A stretch of DNA of 50,461 bases from positions 1 through 50,461 of the forward strand of contig JAKSYS010000468.1 in the NCBI GenBank assembly GCA_022925895.1. Direction: 5' to 3'. The notes under the pieces are model-generated. The model did not search any database. It was not told the origin of the DNA and saw only the letters and a program-made list of their open reading frames with translations. Shown one piece after another: positions 11,076 to 22,376 of this stretch. The DNA is from Fragilaria crotonensis. Its lineage: Eukaryota; Bacillariophyta; Fragilariophyceae; Fragilariales; Fragilariaceae. The position numbers and the translations under genes are program-made. Each line of letters opens with the position of its first letter. The first letter of the stretch is position 1.

Positions 11076-14000
11076 GTAGCCGGTGCGGGACTTGGCGCTG
11101 GTGTCAGAATGATCAGGGGTCACGACCATGGAGGCCAGCAAAGTCAGCATCAACATAACAATCAAGAGAGAGGTCTCCAGTGGGAGTCACAATAGTTCCT
11201 TTGTCAGCAGTGCGGTGCAAGTAGCGGACATTTGTTTTGATTGCCATGGCATGGCTCTTCTTGGGAGAATGATTGAACCTGGCAACTTGACTTACTGCAA
11301 ATGTGATGTCTGGCCTTGTGTTTGTTGACAAGTACAAGAGCATTCCAACAATAGAGCGGTAGTTCCAGAACTCATCCATGGGTTCTCCATCAGGGTCAAT
11401 CCCAAGGCATGCTTGCATAGCAGGAGTGTGGTTGGGGTTGCAGTCTTGAAGTCCTGTTGCCTTTATGATCTTCTGAATCAAACCCTTTGTGTTAGGGTGA
11501 CAGTGTTGGAGACTTCATCCTGACAAACTTGATTCCAAGAAAATCAGTGAATGTGCCTTCACGAGTGAACTCCAAACCCAAATCAGTAAGATCCTGGAAC
11601 AGTTTGTCAAGATCCTTCTTGTTGGAGTAGGCAATCCCAAGATCATCAACATAGAGTACAATCATGATGGTCTTGTTGTACAAAGAGGCATGAGTCTGTG
11701 GCACTCTGCTTCAAACCTTGGAGGAGGAGTGCTTCACGAATGTGTTGATACCAAAGGCGGAGCAACCGAGAGGCCGTAGGCTCTTAACAAGTCGTAGGCA
11801 GGTTCTTTGGTCACTTGGCTGATCAGACTTGAAGCCCCTTGGCATGTGGATCCAGACTGGGTCAGTTAGGTTGGCTTGGACAAAGGCACTGCTGAAGTCA
11901 ATGGAGCAAGTTTGCCATCCCAATGTTAGGGACAAGACAAGGAACAATCGAACTGAACTCCAAGCAACAACTGGGGCATAGGTTTCAGGTTCTCCTTCTT
12001 CAAGGTCGCCTCGAACACAGTAGCGCGCTTTGTACTTGGTGACTTCTCCGTCTGGGGATCGCTTGCGCCGAAATACCCAAGTCCCTGGGAGAATCTTGGT
12101 CTTGGCTTCAAGGATACTGACTTCCTTCCAAGTCCCATTCTTCTCAAGGCTTGCCACTTCCTTAGCAGCTGCCTCCATCCACTTGGTCACATGCTCAATG
12201 TCAGCCATAGCTTGGTCAAAGCTCAGAGTGTCAGGATCAGATGCAGCTGCCTTGAAGGCAGTTGGGGAAAGGATGATTCCATTTTCCTCAAAGATCCAAG
12301 CACTTGGAGAAACAAAGCCTTGAGTGTTATCGTATCCAAGGCGTTGTGGTGCTGCGCGAATGCGGTTGGACCGGCGCGGAGACGTTGGTGGCGGAGGCGA
12401 CTTGACTGGTTGCTCGTCACGTGGTGAGTCAAGGGCGAATGCATTGTCTGGAACAGGACTCTCCCTTGTTTCAGACATTGGGGTCTGCTCCCGAACTGGG
12501 GAGAAGATTGGCTGATGAACTGGGGAGATCGGGGTAGCTGGGACCTTGCGTGGCGTCTCTTCCTTGGCTTGTGAGCTGGAGTGTGGACGGCGTTGCAGAG
12601 GTGAAGTTCTGATGTCTGGCGTTGGAGGAGACTGGAGAGACCGAGGATCGATAGACTGCTCCCTCGTTTGAGACATCATGGGAGTTGGAGGCCTTGGAGT
12701 GAGCAATGGAGAGCTTGGCAATGGCTGTGGAACAGTTGGTGTCCTGGGTGGAGCCTCAGCCAAGGGAGGAACTGGGAGTTGTTCAATTGCAACAGCTTCA
12801 TCCATGGAGGCAGCAACTCTTGTTTGGTTCTCATTGATGGCTTCTGTAGCTTGGGAGTCCATTCGCGCTTCCTCTGTAGCATCGTTGTCGTCGTCATCGA
12901 ATGGGAACTGATATCTTGAGTCGCCAAACAAACGGGCCCAACGCGTTGTATTAAAATCCGGGAGGGCATCCACATTGGTAGCCACCGTTGCAAACCAATC
13001 ATCAAACACAATGTGATATTGGGGAGTGATGTACCCTGTCTCTGGATTCAAAACCAAGGGGACTGTGCTTGCATGCTTCTTGGAGAGCCCCATGTTGACA
13101 CAGCGGATGGACCGAGGCTTCCAGCGAGGCAGCTTCTTTCCATCTGCAATGGTTTTCTCAAGAGCATACACAGGGCATCCCCACACATGCAGATCATGAT
13201 ACTTCCTTTGCTCCCATCTGGACTTGGTGAAGACATCACTTGGACAGAGACCTGTTGCCAAATCAGGAACATGGTTGTGGAGGAAGATAGCATGGGAGAC
13301 TGCCATTGGCCAAAGTGTTGCATCAGCCACATCTGGCCAATGCACTGCAGAGTGGAGCATCATTGTCCGAGCAATCGACATGATCGTTTGGATTGCCCTC
13401 TCAGCATGGCCATTGTGATGGTGAGCTCCAACTCCAGCAAACTTGACAACTTGCTTCAGAGTTCCAAGGTGCTCAGTGAACTTAGCTGAGGTGAAGCTCC
13501 CACCATTGTCAGAGAGATAGGATTGTGGAATGACTCCACTGTCCCTTGCCATCAACTCAAAGTTCTGCTTGGCCTTCAGAGTCTCATGAGTGTTCAGATG
13601 CTTCTGAAACTCAACATGCACAAAGTTGGAAGCATGATCAATGAAGAGGCAGCCACCAGCAAACATGTCTGAGTTCAAGACTCCTTCCAGCTGAAGAGAA
13701 GAGCCTTCCCTTTGTTCCACAAATGAAGTGATCAATGGAGACTTGTTGTCCAGGAGAGCAAGTTGTCTGCCTTGAGAACTCCAGCTCGATCCTTGATAAC
13801 AGTTGTGATCTTGGCAGGAGCTGGTCGCTGATGTTGCTTCCCATATTGGCATGCGGCACACTTGGGAGGGTTGACAATTCGGCAAGCAGCAGTATGGAGT
13901 GATCGATGCGACTCACTCCGACTCAGGACCCAGTTCGCATGATGAATTGGATCTTGCGAAAGGAAAGGTGTCCAAGGCGGTGGTGCCACCTTAACTCCTT

Positions 14001-17000
14001 CTCAGCTTCAGTCAAGTTGAGGTTGCTCTCATGAACAGTGTTGAGAGTAATGTTGAGAGCTGCAACTGCCTTGGGAGTATCTGAGCTGCGGTGTGCATCA
14101 GAGGTAGGCAAGTTGTTGTCAGGGTTGACTCTTGCAATGAGTTGCCCTCTGGCTTCATCAGAGGTGCCACTCAAGGTCAGTTGATGAGCTTCAATGGTGA
14201 TGGTCTCCAGGGTAAGCTTGGAGCAAGCTTGTGGTGGATAGGAGCCTGACCTTGATGCAAGACACCAAGTATGCTGGGACCTTGAGCATCCTTAGGTTGC
14301 CCAGAGTATCTTGCATTGCCCACAGAACATGACCTTGACCTTCAATCCTGAGTCCCTTTGCAATGCCCTGCAGTTGAGTGATAGGGCCAGGGGTGTTGAT
14401 GGGTCCAACAAAGTCCTTGCGGTCAGGAGTGATCGAGATGCTTGCACCAGAGTCCCAAATGACTGGAAACGTTGAAGCCTTGGGAAGGGATTCGCGGAAG
14501 CGGTCGGTTGACTGGAGAGCCATGCGAAGGATCGTGGAATAGTTGCCGTTTGGAAACTTAGCCATGTTCACTTGCATTGCCATCTTGCGAGCAGCTTGAA
14601 GTTGCTTGGAGGTCCACTGATGGTTCCCTAGGCCTTGGAAGCCAATGGGAGAGACGGGGCGATAGACGCCGTTGGACTTGGGAAGCCCGCGAGCGCGGCG
14701 TCGCTGCTGGCGAAGCGGAGCGTCGAGGTAGGCGTCGTTGATATCGCAGTGGTTGATCCTTGGCCCTTCCTCTTGCGTCGACAAATCCGATGACGAGTGG
14801 GATCTGTCGCGGAGCTTGGGGCATGGTTCAGTTGGCCCATGGACGATTGTGTCATTGCAGTGGCGGCAGGTCCAGCGAGTTGATCGCGGAATGGAGCGCT
14901 TGAGCGAATCGACACGCTGAAGAAGAGCTGTGACCTTGGAGTGAAGGTCGTTCAACTGCACTTGCTGCTGCTGTTCAACCAACGTTGGTGCATTCCTCCG
15001 AATGAAGCGTCCCATGGATCGCAAGTTAATGGGGTACCTGCGATGCAGTCCATGGGAGCGAATACTTCCGGCAGGAACATTCGCGCGTCGTGTGACCTTG
15101 CGATTGTGTTGCTTGAGAGCACGACGATGGCGGCGAAGGTAGCTCCTTGATCAGGCTCAGGCGATGTTGAGCTGGGCTTAGGAAGCCAGAACAGTACGAC
15201 AGTGATCAGTAAGGCCCAAAGCAATGGAGCAATGGCGCCTCCTGGTGGCCTCAAAATTGCGAGACGTGCGGGCGAACGACCATGACATGCGCTCGAAGGA
15301 TTGCCATGACTTGGCTCCAATCGACGGCGTTAAAATGCGCCATGGCGAGTTGAATAATTTCCAGCGTGGAGGTCCACATAGTTTTTGCAAACGGGACTGA
15401 AAATATTGCCATCACGTAGGTGAGCAGTAGAACGAGTACGGGGAGGATCCGGGTCACCATGGTGCGCAGGATAAAGAGCGCGTCAGTCACACTTGGGACG
15501 ACCTCAATTTCCGTGGTCCACACCGATGGATCGAAGGCAAGAGAGACGTTGTTGATTGCAGAACCAACACCTTGAGGGCCCTCAGAGCTCTTCTTGACAC
15601 CAGTGTGCGTTGCCGTTGCGTGCGTAGTGGTCCAACGCTTGCAGCTTGCACACCAGTTGAAGGTCTTTCCGTTGGCTTGCTTGACTTGAGGTCCTCCAGA
15701 TGGAGGAGGAGTAGACTTCCAGGACTTGACATCCTTTGGTCTTTCATTCCCATTGCTGCCATTCCTGCCTTTGCCCTTGTTCTCTGGGCATTCACGCGAC
15801 CAGTGTCCAGGCTTGTTGCACTTGTGGCAGACTCCTTTCTTGGCAAGTCCGGCACCGTTGGTGGAGGTCTTGGACTGAATGAGATTGAGTACCTCAGCTC
15901 TGGTGATTGGAGTTGCCATGTTTCCGAATGCAGCTGGTGGAGCCTTGGAGTCGCGAGTGTGACGTGCAGGTGGCCACTCCTTCCTGTCAAAGAGCGTCCT
16001 GTAGGCATCCTCTGCGTGAGCGCAGATGTCCTTGTAGGTCAGCTTGTTGACTTGCATGTGAAGGTTGGCAGCTTCCTTGTCCTTGAATCCAATGTCCAAC
16101 AAAGCTTGCTCCAACCTCTGCTTGACAGATTGCAGGGGAAAGCGGAAGTCCTCATTGCCGGAACCACCAGCCAAAAGAAAGATCTTGAGCATGGCCAGAG
16201 TGAGGTTGTGGTCATACTGGCCAGCAGTTGTCAACTCATTTGCATCCTTGCAAAAGTGAGCTGCCAATTGTTCAAGGTTCTCCCCAGAGTACTGACTTGG
16301 GAGCCTGGCCTTGATGATAGCCTTGAGATCTTCAAACCTCTCAATGGAGGTGGACTGGATTGACTTGAGGAACTGGAGCCAAACAACTGGGAAGGAGTCA
16401 GAATCATCCAACTTCTCAGTCACCTTGTTGCTAAGCTCAGTTGAGAGTGAAGCAAGCAAATAGGTCCTGGCTGCCATGTCGTTGGTCCTGTCATACTTGT
16501 CGTAGCGTTGAACTTGAGCTTCCGCCAACAACTTTGCCGACTGGACCGTGTACCTGGCGTGAGCCTTGATAACGTTAGTCATCTTGGCGTCGTCAGTTGG
16601 GTCCCTGAGGTAAGCAATGGAGTCCATGCCAGTGTCCTTGAGATGATCCCAGACAACATTCTGGAAGCTGATCAAATCATCACTTGGCTTGAAGGAGATC
16701 TTGTGCCCAGTTCTCCTGAAGTTGTAGCCCTTCTGGGCTGCAGAAACATAGACAGGGCGGAGCTGGTTGGGAGAGGTGTGCTCTAGGAGAGCAATGGAGC
16801 CATCCAAACCTGTCCAGGTGTGGTTGGGCTTTCCACCTGTCCAAGCAGACCATTCATCCTTGGTCACCAAAGTGATTCCCCAATGAGGGAACAAGAGGCT
16901 TGGAGCTTGAAGGAGCTGGGAGCTCCACTGGGGCAGTCATTGAGTTGGGAACTCCAAGACAGACTCTTCATCAGTAGCAAGAGTCCTGGCTTGAGCGATT

Positions 17001-17394
17001 GCCTTGGTGAGGCGAACGTCGACAGGATCGGAGATCTCGAATCCTTCTGGATTGCCGCGGCCTTCGACAGCAGTCCCGAGGATTCCAACAAGAGGTTCGT
17101 CTGGAAGATTCGTCGGGGACGTGGAGCCTTCAGATGGTGGAACCGACATGATGATTGGAGTCTTGGCTTGGAAAGCAGATTCTTCAACCACTCAACAGAT
17201 TGCTGGCTGCGTACTTGAGTTGGCAGAGAGCAATGGATCAGCCTAGTCTTGGGAAGACGTGGGGCTGTCGCAGGATCGCCGGAGGAGACCTGCCTTGACG
17301 CGGAGCGTAACTTCCTTGGAAAGGAACTTGAAACGAGCTTGCCGGAGAGGAAAGTGCGTTAGAGGGTAAGTCTTATTATTGGGCAAAAATAACC

Positions 17395-17981
17395 AGTCAA
17401 AGTACACGGCGTGATCAAGGCTGTGTACTAGTTCGTAGAAATCCGGGTTCGGTCAAACTTAGAGTTTTGTAATTCTGTTAGTTTAACTTATAAGCTTATT
17501 TCTAGGTTTCATCTTGAAAGAACCAATTCAATCCAGGACCGATTGAATCTTGCCGATCTACTTTTGCGAAGTTAGAGGGTTGTGGGAGTGAACATTCAAA
17601 GCCTTCATCCCACTGATAAGGGCATTGAAATGTCAACACCAACTCCACTTCCAAGAGTAAATTGGTGATCGCAACAACTGTTGCAACATGGTTAGACTTA
17701 GACAACATGATGAGGGACACATGTTGTAAATTAGTTGGCACATGAAGGGAAATCACAGTTGGATTGCCCAAGGAAAATGTGGACAAATTGTTGTTGTAGA
17801 AAAGGAGGTTATGAGGGCGGAAAGCAGTCCGGGACAACTGTAGTTTTCGTACTGGCGAATCGCCGTATACAGTTGGCGTGAGAAACTTCGTATCCAAAGC
17901 CGGATGGGACTCAGCTGGCGGGGACGAAAATTCAACGTCAATAACGGCACAATAACAGCTGTTAGCTGCTGTACCTTGACT
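17395..17981 (-). repeat. 5' LTR of copia copy A
   Basis: 587 bp. On the minus strand it starts AGTCAAGGTAC and ends GTACTTTGACT. The flank CTGTA (17982-17986) repeats the flank at 4345-4349. It contains the element's promoter by definition, though no TATA box is claimed. Apparent open frames across it (about 17500-18017 on the minus strand) are LTR sequence, not a host gene. Confidence 0.92.
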
Positions 17982-18181
17982 CTGTAGTCCTCCTACTGGC
18001 AACTGGCACGTATGCATACGACTGGTATGTCGTAGTATCTACGGCGTTATTTTGTACTATTGTTGTGCGGTGTGCCAATTTCCAATGCACTTATGAATAG
18101 GTCGTGTCGAATTTGTGGCATTGGCATATCATCGTCGCCACAACCTCGTTGTGGTTACATGACTGCGGACTATCGCCTCTC

Positions 18182-19454
18182 ATGTCGGCTATTCATAGTG
18201 CCTGTGCATCAGCCCCAGGAAAAGTCATTCTCTTTGGAGAACATGCGGTGGTCTTTGGCGAACCGGCAGTCGCTGCAGCTCTGTCTGATCTGAGAATCAC
18301 GGTCAAAGTGACTGCGCTGACCTCGAAACGAGTTCGGGTTCGAATGCCTGACTTGCCGACACCCATTGATGTCACATTCAATTCGTTAGAATTAAGGCTT
18401 CCGATGTTGCACGAACCTCCGACAAAGCACGATACGGAGATGATACAACGTTGCATTCTCTGTCAACGCCCATCGTTGGATGCGCAAAGCGTATCTGCGT
18501 TGGTGCCGCTCATATATCTCACGAATCGGCTTGTATCAAGTCACCTTGAAACTGGATTGGATGTACAAATCCGATCTCATGACTTGCCAGTTGGAGCGGG
18601 TCTGGGATCCAGTGCTGCGTTTGGAGTAGCCTGCGCTGCGGCGTTATGGCGCCTGGCAATGCTCACCCTGTCTCTTCTGCCACATCCACCACTAGGACGA
18701 CCCACCAATGAACAACTGGAAATTATCAATAAATACTCCTTTTACTCTGAAATGCTTCTGCATGGAACACCATCGGGTATCGATAACGCGGTCTCCACCT
18801 TTGGTGGCGCCATTGACTACACTAAATCCGCCGGAACCACAACGATGGAAAAGTTTGACATGCCGCCACTCGAACTCATACTTGCTAATACCCACGTACC
18901 GCGATCGACCAAGCATCTCGTCGCAGGCGTCCGCAATCTACGAACAGCACCCCAACGTTGTGAGAAATATCTTGACTTGCATGGAAGCATCGCTCGAGAC
19001 TTTCGACGATACCATGCAGTTCTGAAACCAAGAGCTGCAGTCAATTACTGACTCTGGTACGAACCAATCAGCACATGCTTTCTGCCTTGGGAGTTTCGCA
19101 TCCAAGCTTGATCGGATCTGTGCAGTCGTGGACCAAGTATCCGACGGTGCGGCGGCTGCCAAACTTACTGGTGCAGGTGGAGGAGGATGTGCCATGATTG
19201 TGTTGCAGCCAGGTGCCGAGAGTCAAGGGACAGCCCAAAAGATTCAGGATGCTCTGGAGAAGAAGAAACACGACTGGAGATTCAGTTGTTTGCGATCGTC
19301 GGTGGGCCAAGACGGCGTACTTTGGGTGCACCCTGATAGCGTCCCAGAAATGAGCACTTCCGACAACGGTGCAAGTGTTTTGACGCGAACAGGGGTTACC
19401 TGCACCGCTGTTGTGATTAGTTTGGTCGCCATAGTCCTGATGAGAAATCGCTAG
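18182..19454 (+). CDS. MVK: Mevalonate kinase with C-terminal membrane anchor, frame broken
   Basis: A GHMP kinase that phosphorylates mevalonate with ATP in the cytosolic isoprenoid pathway. The ATG at 18182 gives MSAIHSACASAPGKV. All three family motifs are present: APGKVILFGEHAVVFG (residues 10-25), LPVGAGLGSSAAFG (ATP-binding loop) and, near the end, AKLTGAGGGGCAM. PSGIDNAVSTFGG carries the catalytic Asp. The length, about 424 codons, is normal for eukaryotes. Unusual is the extreme C terminus: TCTAVVISLVAIVLMRNR, a hydrophobic segment with a basic end, as in tail-anchored proteins. The reading frame shifts near 18945, 19022 and 19112, while conserved sequence (YEQHPNVVRN, then TNQHMLSALGVSHPSL, then DRICAVV) continues in successive frames, so single-base sequence errors are likely. 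Copia copy A ends 200 bp upstream. Confidence 0.88.
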
Positions 19455-19778
19455 CCGTCATTTGGTTCTCTAGGTAGGTACTTCCTCTTCAACAAGGGAC
19501 TAATAGCATCGCGAGGATCAGGACAGGACCTTATGGTTCAACATGGGTTTGTGACCAAGAAGAAAACCCCACTACTCGTACCTAGGAACTCGTACAACTG
19601 TACACCTGTACTACAGTCGCCAACGACAGTGCACAGTGACGTATCAAAACTGAGGTGTTGTCCACGGTTCGCATTGAGTGTGATGGCCATGATCCATGAT
19701 GCATCCGGCCCCCCGGCCCTTCCCATGCGGATGTTCACAAACAAACCGTACTACATCCCATAACACCGATTGCCTACC
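19455..19778. other. Intergenic region between mevalonate kinase and Mpv17-like gene
   Basis: 324 bp without coding signal. It contains a GTAC cluster at 19576-19620 (CTCGTACCTAGGAACTCGTACAACTGTAC...) and probably the promoter of the downstream gene; no specific site can be named. Confidence 0.4.
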
Positions 19779-20444
19779 ATGAAAGTTGCTTCCAGAAATT
19801 TCATCGTCCTTGCCTTCCTGGCTGTAGCGCATTCATTCTCCCCTGCGACACGTCCAACGAGATTGCCTCCATCCCCTTCGCTTAGGGCAGTCGAGTTCAC
19901 TGAGGGCATTTCCGACGCATGGAACGCCTACAATGGAGCTCTGGAGGCAAATCCATTGCTTGTCAAGTCGGTGACAGCGGGTATCATTTTAGGGGCTGCC
20001 GACCTGACTGGCCAGGCGTTTGAGAATTCACAGTCCGATGGAGCGAAGGCGATTGACGTGGCTCGCGTCGCCCGATTCGCGTTCTTCGGTCTTGTATTGC
20101 AAGCACCGTGGAATCATTTTTACTATCTTTTGTTGGATGGAGCATTGCCTCCAACCCCAGAGCCTTTCACGGCAACTACGGGAATCAAGGTCTTCATTGA
20201 TCAGTTTGTTCAGGCACCCATTTTTACTGTCCTGATCTTTCTGTTTCTGGGAATTCTGGAGGGAAAGAGTGTTGACGAAGTCAAGAAACAGCTCGATTCT
20301 GACTACAAGGACACCATGGTTGCGAACTGGAAGTTGTGGGTTCCGGCTACAGCGGTCAACATTGCATTCTGCCCTCCGGCCTTGCGAGTGTTATTCCTGA
20401 ACGGAGTCTTTTCTTTTGGTCCATCTTTTGTCGTTGAAGCTTAA
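19779..20444 (+). CDS. Mpv17/PMP22 family membrane protein, plastid-type presequence
   Basis: 221 residues from the ATG at 19779 (MKVASRN). The N terminus is a signal peptide (FIVLAFLAVAHSF) with Phe at an ASAFAP-like junction, then a Ser/Pro/Arg-rich transit region, indicating a plastid or plastid-envelope location. From about residue 45 the sequence follows the Mpv17 family: YNGALEANPLLVKSVTAGI at the start of the domain, GLVLQAPWNHFYYLLLD in the middle, and WKLWVPATAVNIAFCPPALRVL at the end, which corresponds to the family WxxWP...NF..VP..lR signature. Four membrane helices are plausible. Family members are small channel-like proteins of organelle inner membranes; the transported species is unclear. 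Convergent with the subtilase, 141 bp between the stops. Confidence 0.88.
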   Translation: MKVASRNFIVLAFLAVAHSFSPATRPTRLPPSPSLRAVEFTEGISDAWNAYNGALEANPLLVKSVTAGIILGAADLTGQAFENSQSDGAKAIDVARVARFAFFGLVLQAPWNHFYYLLLDGALPPTPEPFTATTGIKVFIDQFVQAPIFTVLIFLFLGILEGKSVDEVKKQLDSDYKDTMVANWKLWVPATAVNIAFCPPALRVLFLNGVFSFGPSFVVEA

Positions 20445-20585
20445 CGGATCTTCCGAAGAAGACGTGGCCGACGAATCATAGGTCATTTCCTTCCCTACGC
20501 TATAGCTTTATCAGCTCACGTGGCTTACTTCCTAAAGTTGATGTATGTATCTTACGTCTAATCACAGGAAACAGGTTGAAATCAC

Positions 20586-22235
20586 CTAATGCTTGATCGG
20601 CTTGGACTCGCTTGAATTATCTCCCGTGCACTCTCCAAATGCCATGGTATCCTCCCAGTCAAATTCGCCACCGTTCCTCACGATTACATCACCGTCAACC
20701 ATGAGACTGAACGCACCATTACCGTGTGAGCAACACAACCCATCGCCAAAACTATCCCGCACTGTGAACATGTAGCAGTTCCTTGGGATGCATTGTTCAA
20801 ATGCCACAGCAGTGTTGTCGGCGTAACCAGCACCCGAGAGTTGTACACCATTATCTGTAATGCGGCGGAGTTCCCAATTAGTTTCGCTGGCACGATCGTC
20901 CGTGAGCAACTTCAAGTCGAACAACATTTCGTCTTCACCACAATCTGATGACTTGCTTGGTTGCTCCAGGTAGCTAAATGGCAGAGACCCTCCGTTCATG
21001 TAGAGTGCAGCTGCGTAAGCCTGTGCCAAACCATTGCCATAACTATTATCCTTTCCAGATTCGCCGAGATCTTCCGCTGATGACAAAAGAGCATCAACCA
21101 ACTCAGCTGGAGTAGCAGTTGGCTTGAAGGATTTGAGTAGTGCAAGCACTCCTGCGATATGAGGAGTGGCCATCGACGTTCCAGAAATTGTCCCGTAGTC
21201 GTAGCCTTCCCTATCACAGATCAAGCACGGAGCTTTCATAGGAAAGGTAGAAAGGATATCCACACCAGGAGCTGCAATGTCAACCTGACGGTTGTACTGT
21301 GAGAAAGGAGCAATCGTTTTGTTTTGGTCGAGGGCACCCACAGATATAACACTTGGGTAGCTCGCCGGAAAGGACCAGACACCATTGCCAGCGTTTCCGG
21401 CAGCGGCGACGGTAAGCACGTTATCTTCCTCCAGAATTTGTCTAAAACCCCAAACTTCAAAGATGTTCGGGAGAGGTCCTCCAAGTGACATGGAAATGAC
21501 GCTAGCGCCATTGGATACGCATTGTTGAGCCGCAGCGAGAATACCAGAGGAATACGCATACCCCCCACTGTCAGTGAACACTTTTACTGAGAAAATGTTC
21601 GCATCTGGGGCGACACCAACAACACCCTTTCCGTTTCCTTCCTCTGCGGCAATGATCCCTGCACAGTGGGTTCCATGGCCGACTCCATCATCATCCCACG
21701 GCATTTCACTGCTGTCTAAGCCAGATACACGCGGCAGGTCCTCGTGAGTACCGTAAACACCGGTATCGACAACACAGACAGTAACATTTTGTCCCCGAGC
21801 ACCAAGTTTCCAGACTTCTCTCGCCTGAACCATATCGATACCATAGGGGGTGACCTCCTCATCGGTTTGCAACCTATGGCGCTTGGCGCTCTCCGGGATG
21901 TACTGAGGATAACGCGGCACGTCGTCACGGACAACCACTACATCTGGATTCGCTTTCAAGGACTCCACTTCGCTTTCAGGGAGTGTCATGACGAAGGTGT
22001 CCAGTCCTTTGAAGTCATAGTGTACTCTAGTTTGACTGGAACGCTGCTGAAGTTCAGCCTGGAAGGCGCTGCGTCGATTGCGACGATATTTGACAAAAAC
22101 TCGGCGAGTTGGTTCTTGAAGCTGTTGCTCATTCGGCACTGTGTACACAGAACGACGGAGATTGATGACCTCGTCCTTAGTAGCGGAGACAGTGGCGCAC
22201 ACGGCAGCAAAAATGATAATCTTGAAGGCACGCAT
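20586..22235 (-). CDS. Secreted subtilisin-like serine protease (S8) with Cys-rich C-terminal domain
   Basis: 549 residues from the ATG at 22235 (MRAFKIIIFAAVCATVSA, a signal peptide); an ATG at 22394 is in frame but would place a long polar stretch before the signal. Domain order: an inhibitor I9-like propeptide (VFVKYRRN ... FDTFVMTLPESEV, about residues 45-125), then the peptidase S8 domain with the complete triad: Asp in VCVVDTGVYG, His in GHGTHCAGI, oxyanion Asn in AAAGNAGNGVW and Ser in GTSMATPHIAG. The last 100 residues form a separate domain with the cysteines of CIPRNCYMFTVRDSFGDG and LCCSHGNGAF, which I recall as frequent in diatom extracellular proteins. Likely processed and exported. 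The frame is intact, unlike its neighbours. Confidence 0.93.
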   Translation of the reverse strand: MRAFKIIIFAAVCATVSATKDEVINLRRSVYTVPNEQQLQEPTRRVFVKYRRNRRSAFQAELQQRSSQTRVHYDFKGLDTFVMTLPESEVESLKANPDVVVVRDDVPRYPQYIPESAKRHRLQTDEEVTPYGIDMVQAREVWKLGARGQNVTVCVVDTGVYGTHEDLPRVSGLDSSEMPWDDDGVGHGTHCAGIIAAEEGNGKGVVGVAPDANIFSVKVFTDSGGYAYSSGILAAAQQCVSNGASVISMSLGGPLPNIFEVWGFRQILEEDNVLTVAAAGNAGNGVWSFPASYPSVISVGALDQNKTIAPFSQYNRQVDIAAPGVDILSTFPMKAPCLICDREGYDYGTISGTSMATPHIAGVLALLKSFKPTATPAELVDALLSSAEDLGESGKDNSYGNGLAQAYAAALYMNGGSLPFSYLEQPSKSSDCGEDEMLFDLKLLTDDRASETNWELRRITDNGVQLSGAGYADNTAVAFEQCIPRNCYMFTVRDSFGDGLCCSHGNGAFSLMVDGDVIVRNGGEFDWEDTMAFGECTGDNSSESKPIKH

Positions 22236-22292
22236 AGTTTGCAAATTTGTGACCATTTGGGCGGCGGTTGTCAGAGTGAAACAGGGTACACG

Positions 22293-22376
22293 CCCAAGGG
22301 AAGAACACCCGACTTGAAACCGTGTTCCAAATAAGTGACCCAGGGAAGAACGCCCAACTTGCAAACTTGTTCCGAA
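22293..22376. repeat. Two-copy tandem repeat upstream of the subtilase
   Basis: CCCAAGGGAAGAACACCCGACTTG... (from 22293) is followed by CCCAGGGAAGAACGCCCAACTTG... (from 22339), about 40 bp each with a 46-bp period and a few substitutions. It lies 58-141 bp upstream of the chosen start codon, so it would be in the promoter or 5' leader. Confidence 0.6.

Larger units (their letters stand above)
5020..17149 (-). pseudogene. Copia gag-pol of copy A, interrupted and frameshifted
   Basis: The start ATG at 17149 gives MSVPPSEGS; the end near 5020 is approximate. Recognisable blocks, in minus-strand order, are Gag with a CCHC zinc knuckle (CHKCNKPGHWSREC, about 15787-15830), aspartic protease (WDSGASISITP, near 14450), the integrase zinc-binding part (HHRLGHL ... 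CAACQYG, about 13990-13840), the integrase core with D, D and E in IDH, SDNGGSF and HAERAI (about 13730-13390), reverse transcriptase (KARYCVRGD, then YVDDLGIAY near 11650) and RNase H (HSDTSAKSRTGY, near 11110). RNase H is cut at 5444-11075 by another transposon, and its C-terminal part resumes at about 5443. Additional frame breaks occur near 16900, 14000 and 11700. The protein is almost identical to that of copy B, so the family was active recently. This copy cannot make a complete polyprotein. Confidence 0.9.
4350..17981 (-). mobile_element. Ty1/copia LTR retrotransposon, copy A, carrying a nested insertion
   Basis: A complete copia element on the minus strand: LTRs at 17395-17981 (5') and 4350-4921 (3'), gag-pol between them, and a 5-bp target duplication CTGTA at 4345-4349 and 17982-17986. 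Without the nested 5.6-kb element and its 8-bp duplication it is about 8.0 kb, matching copy B (8052 bp). The order gag, protease, integrase, reverse transcriptase, RNase H is diagnostic for copia (integrase before RT). The polypurine tract next to the 3' LTR reads GAGAGGGAG on the minus strand (about 4922-4930). Just inside the 5' LTR lies GGTTATTTTTGCCCAATAAT, the expected primer-binding position; I could not assign a tRNA. The right end is 200 bp upstream of the mevalonate kinase start. Confidence 0.93.

Noticed and set aside
12000-16900. Long plus-strand open frames opposite the copia A polyprotein (for example 15572-16363)
   Set aside because: They are mirror frames of the Gag-Pol coding strand; the same frames recur opposite copy B.
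17502-18017. Open frame of 171 codons (and its relative at 4457-5188) as a possible host protein
   Set aside because: Both lie mainly across copia LTR sequence; the same frame appears in each LTR, with differences only from indels.
18940-19120. Short introns as the cause of the frame changes in mevalonate kinase
   Set aside because: Conserved coding residues continue on both sides without a gap, and there is no GT-AG segment of plausible length.
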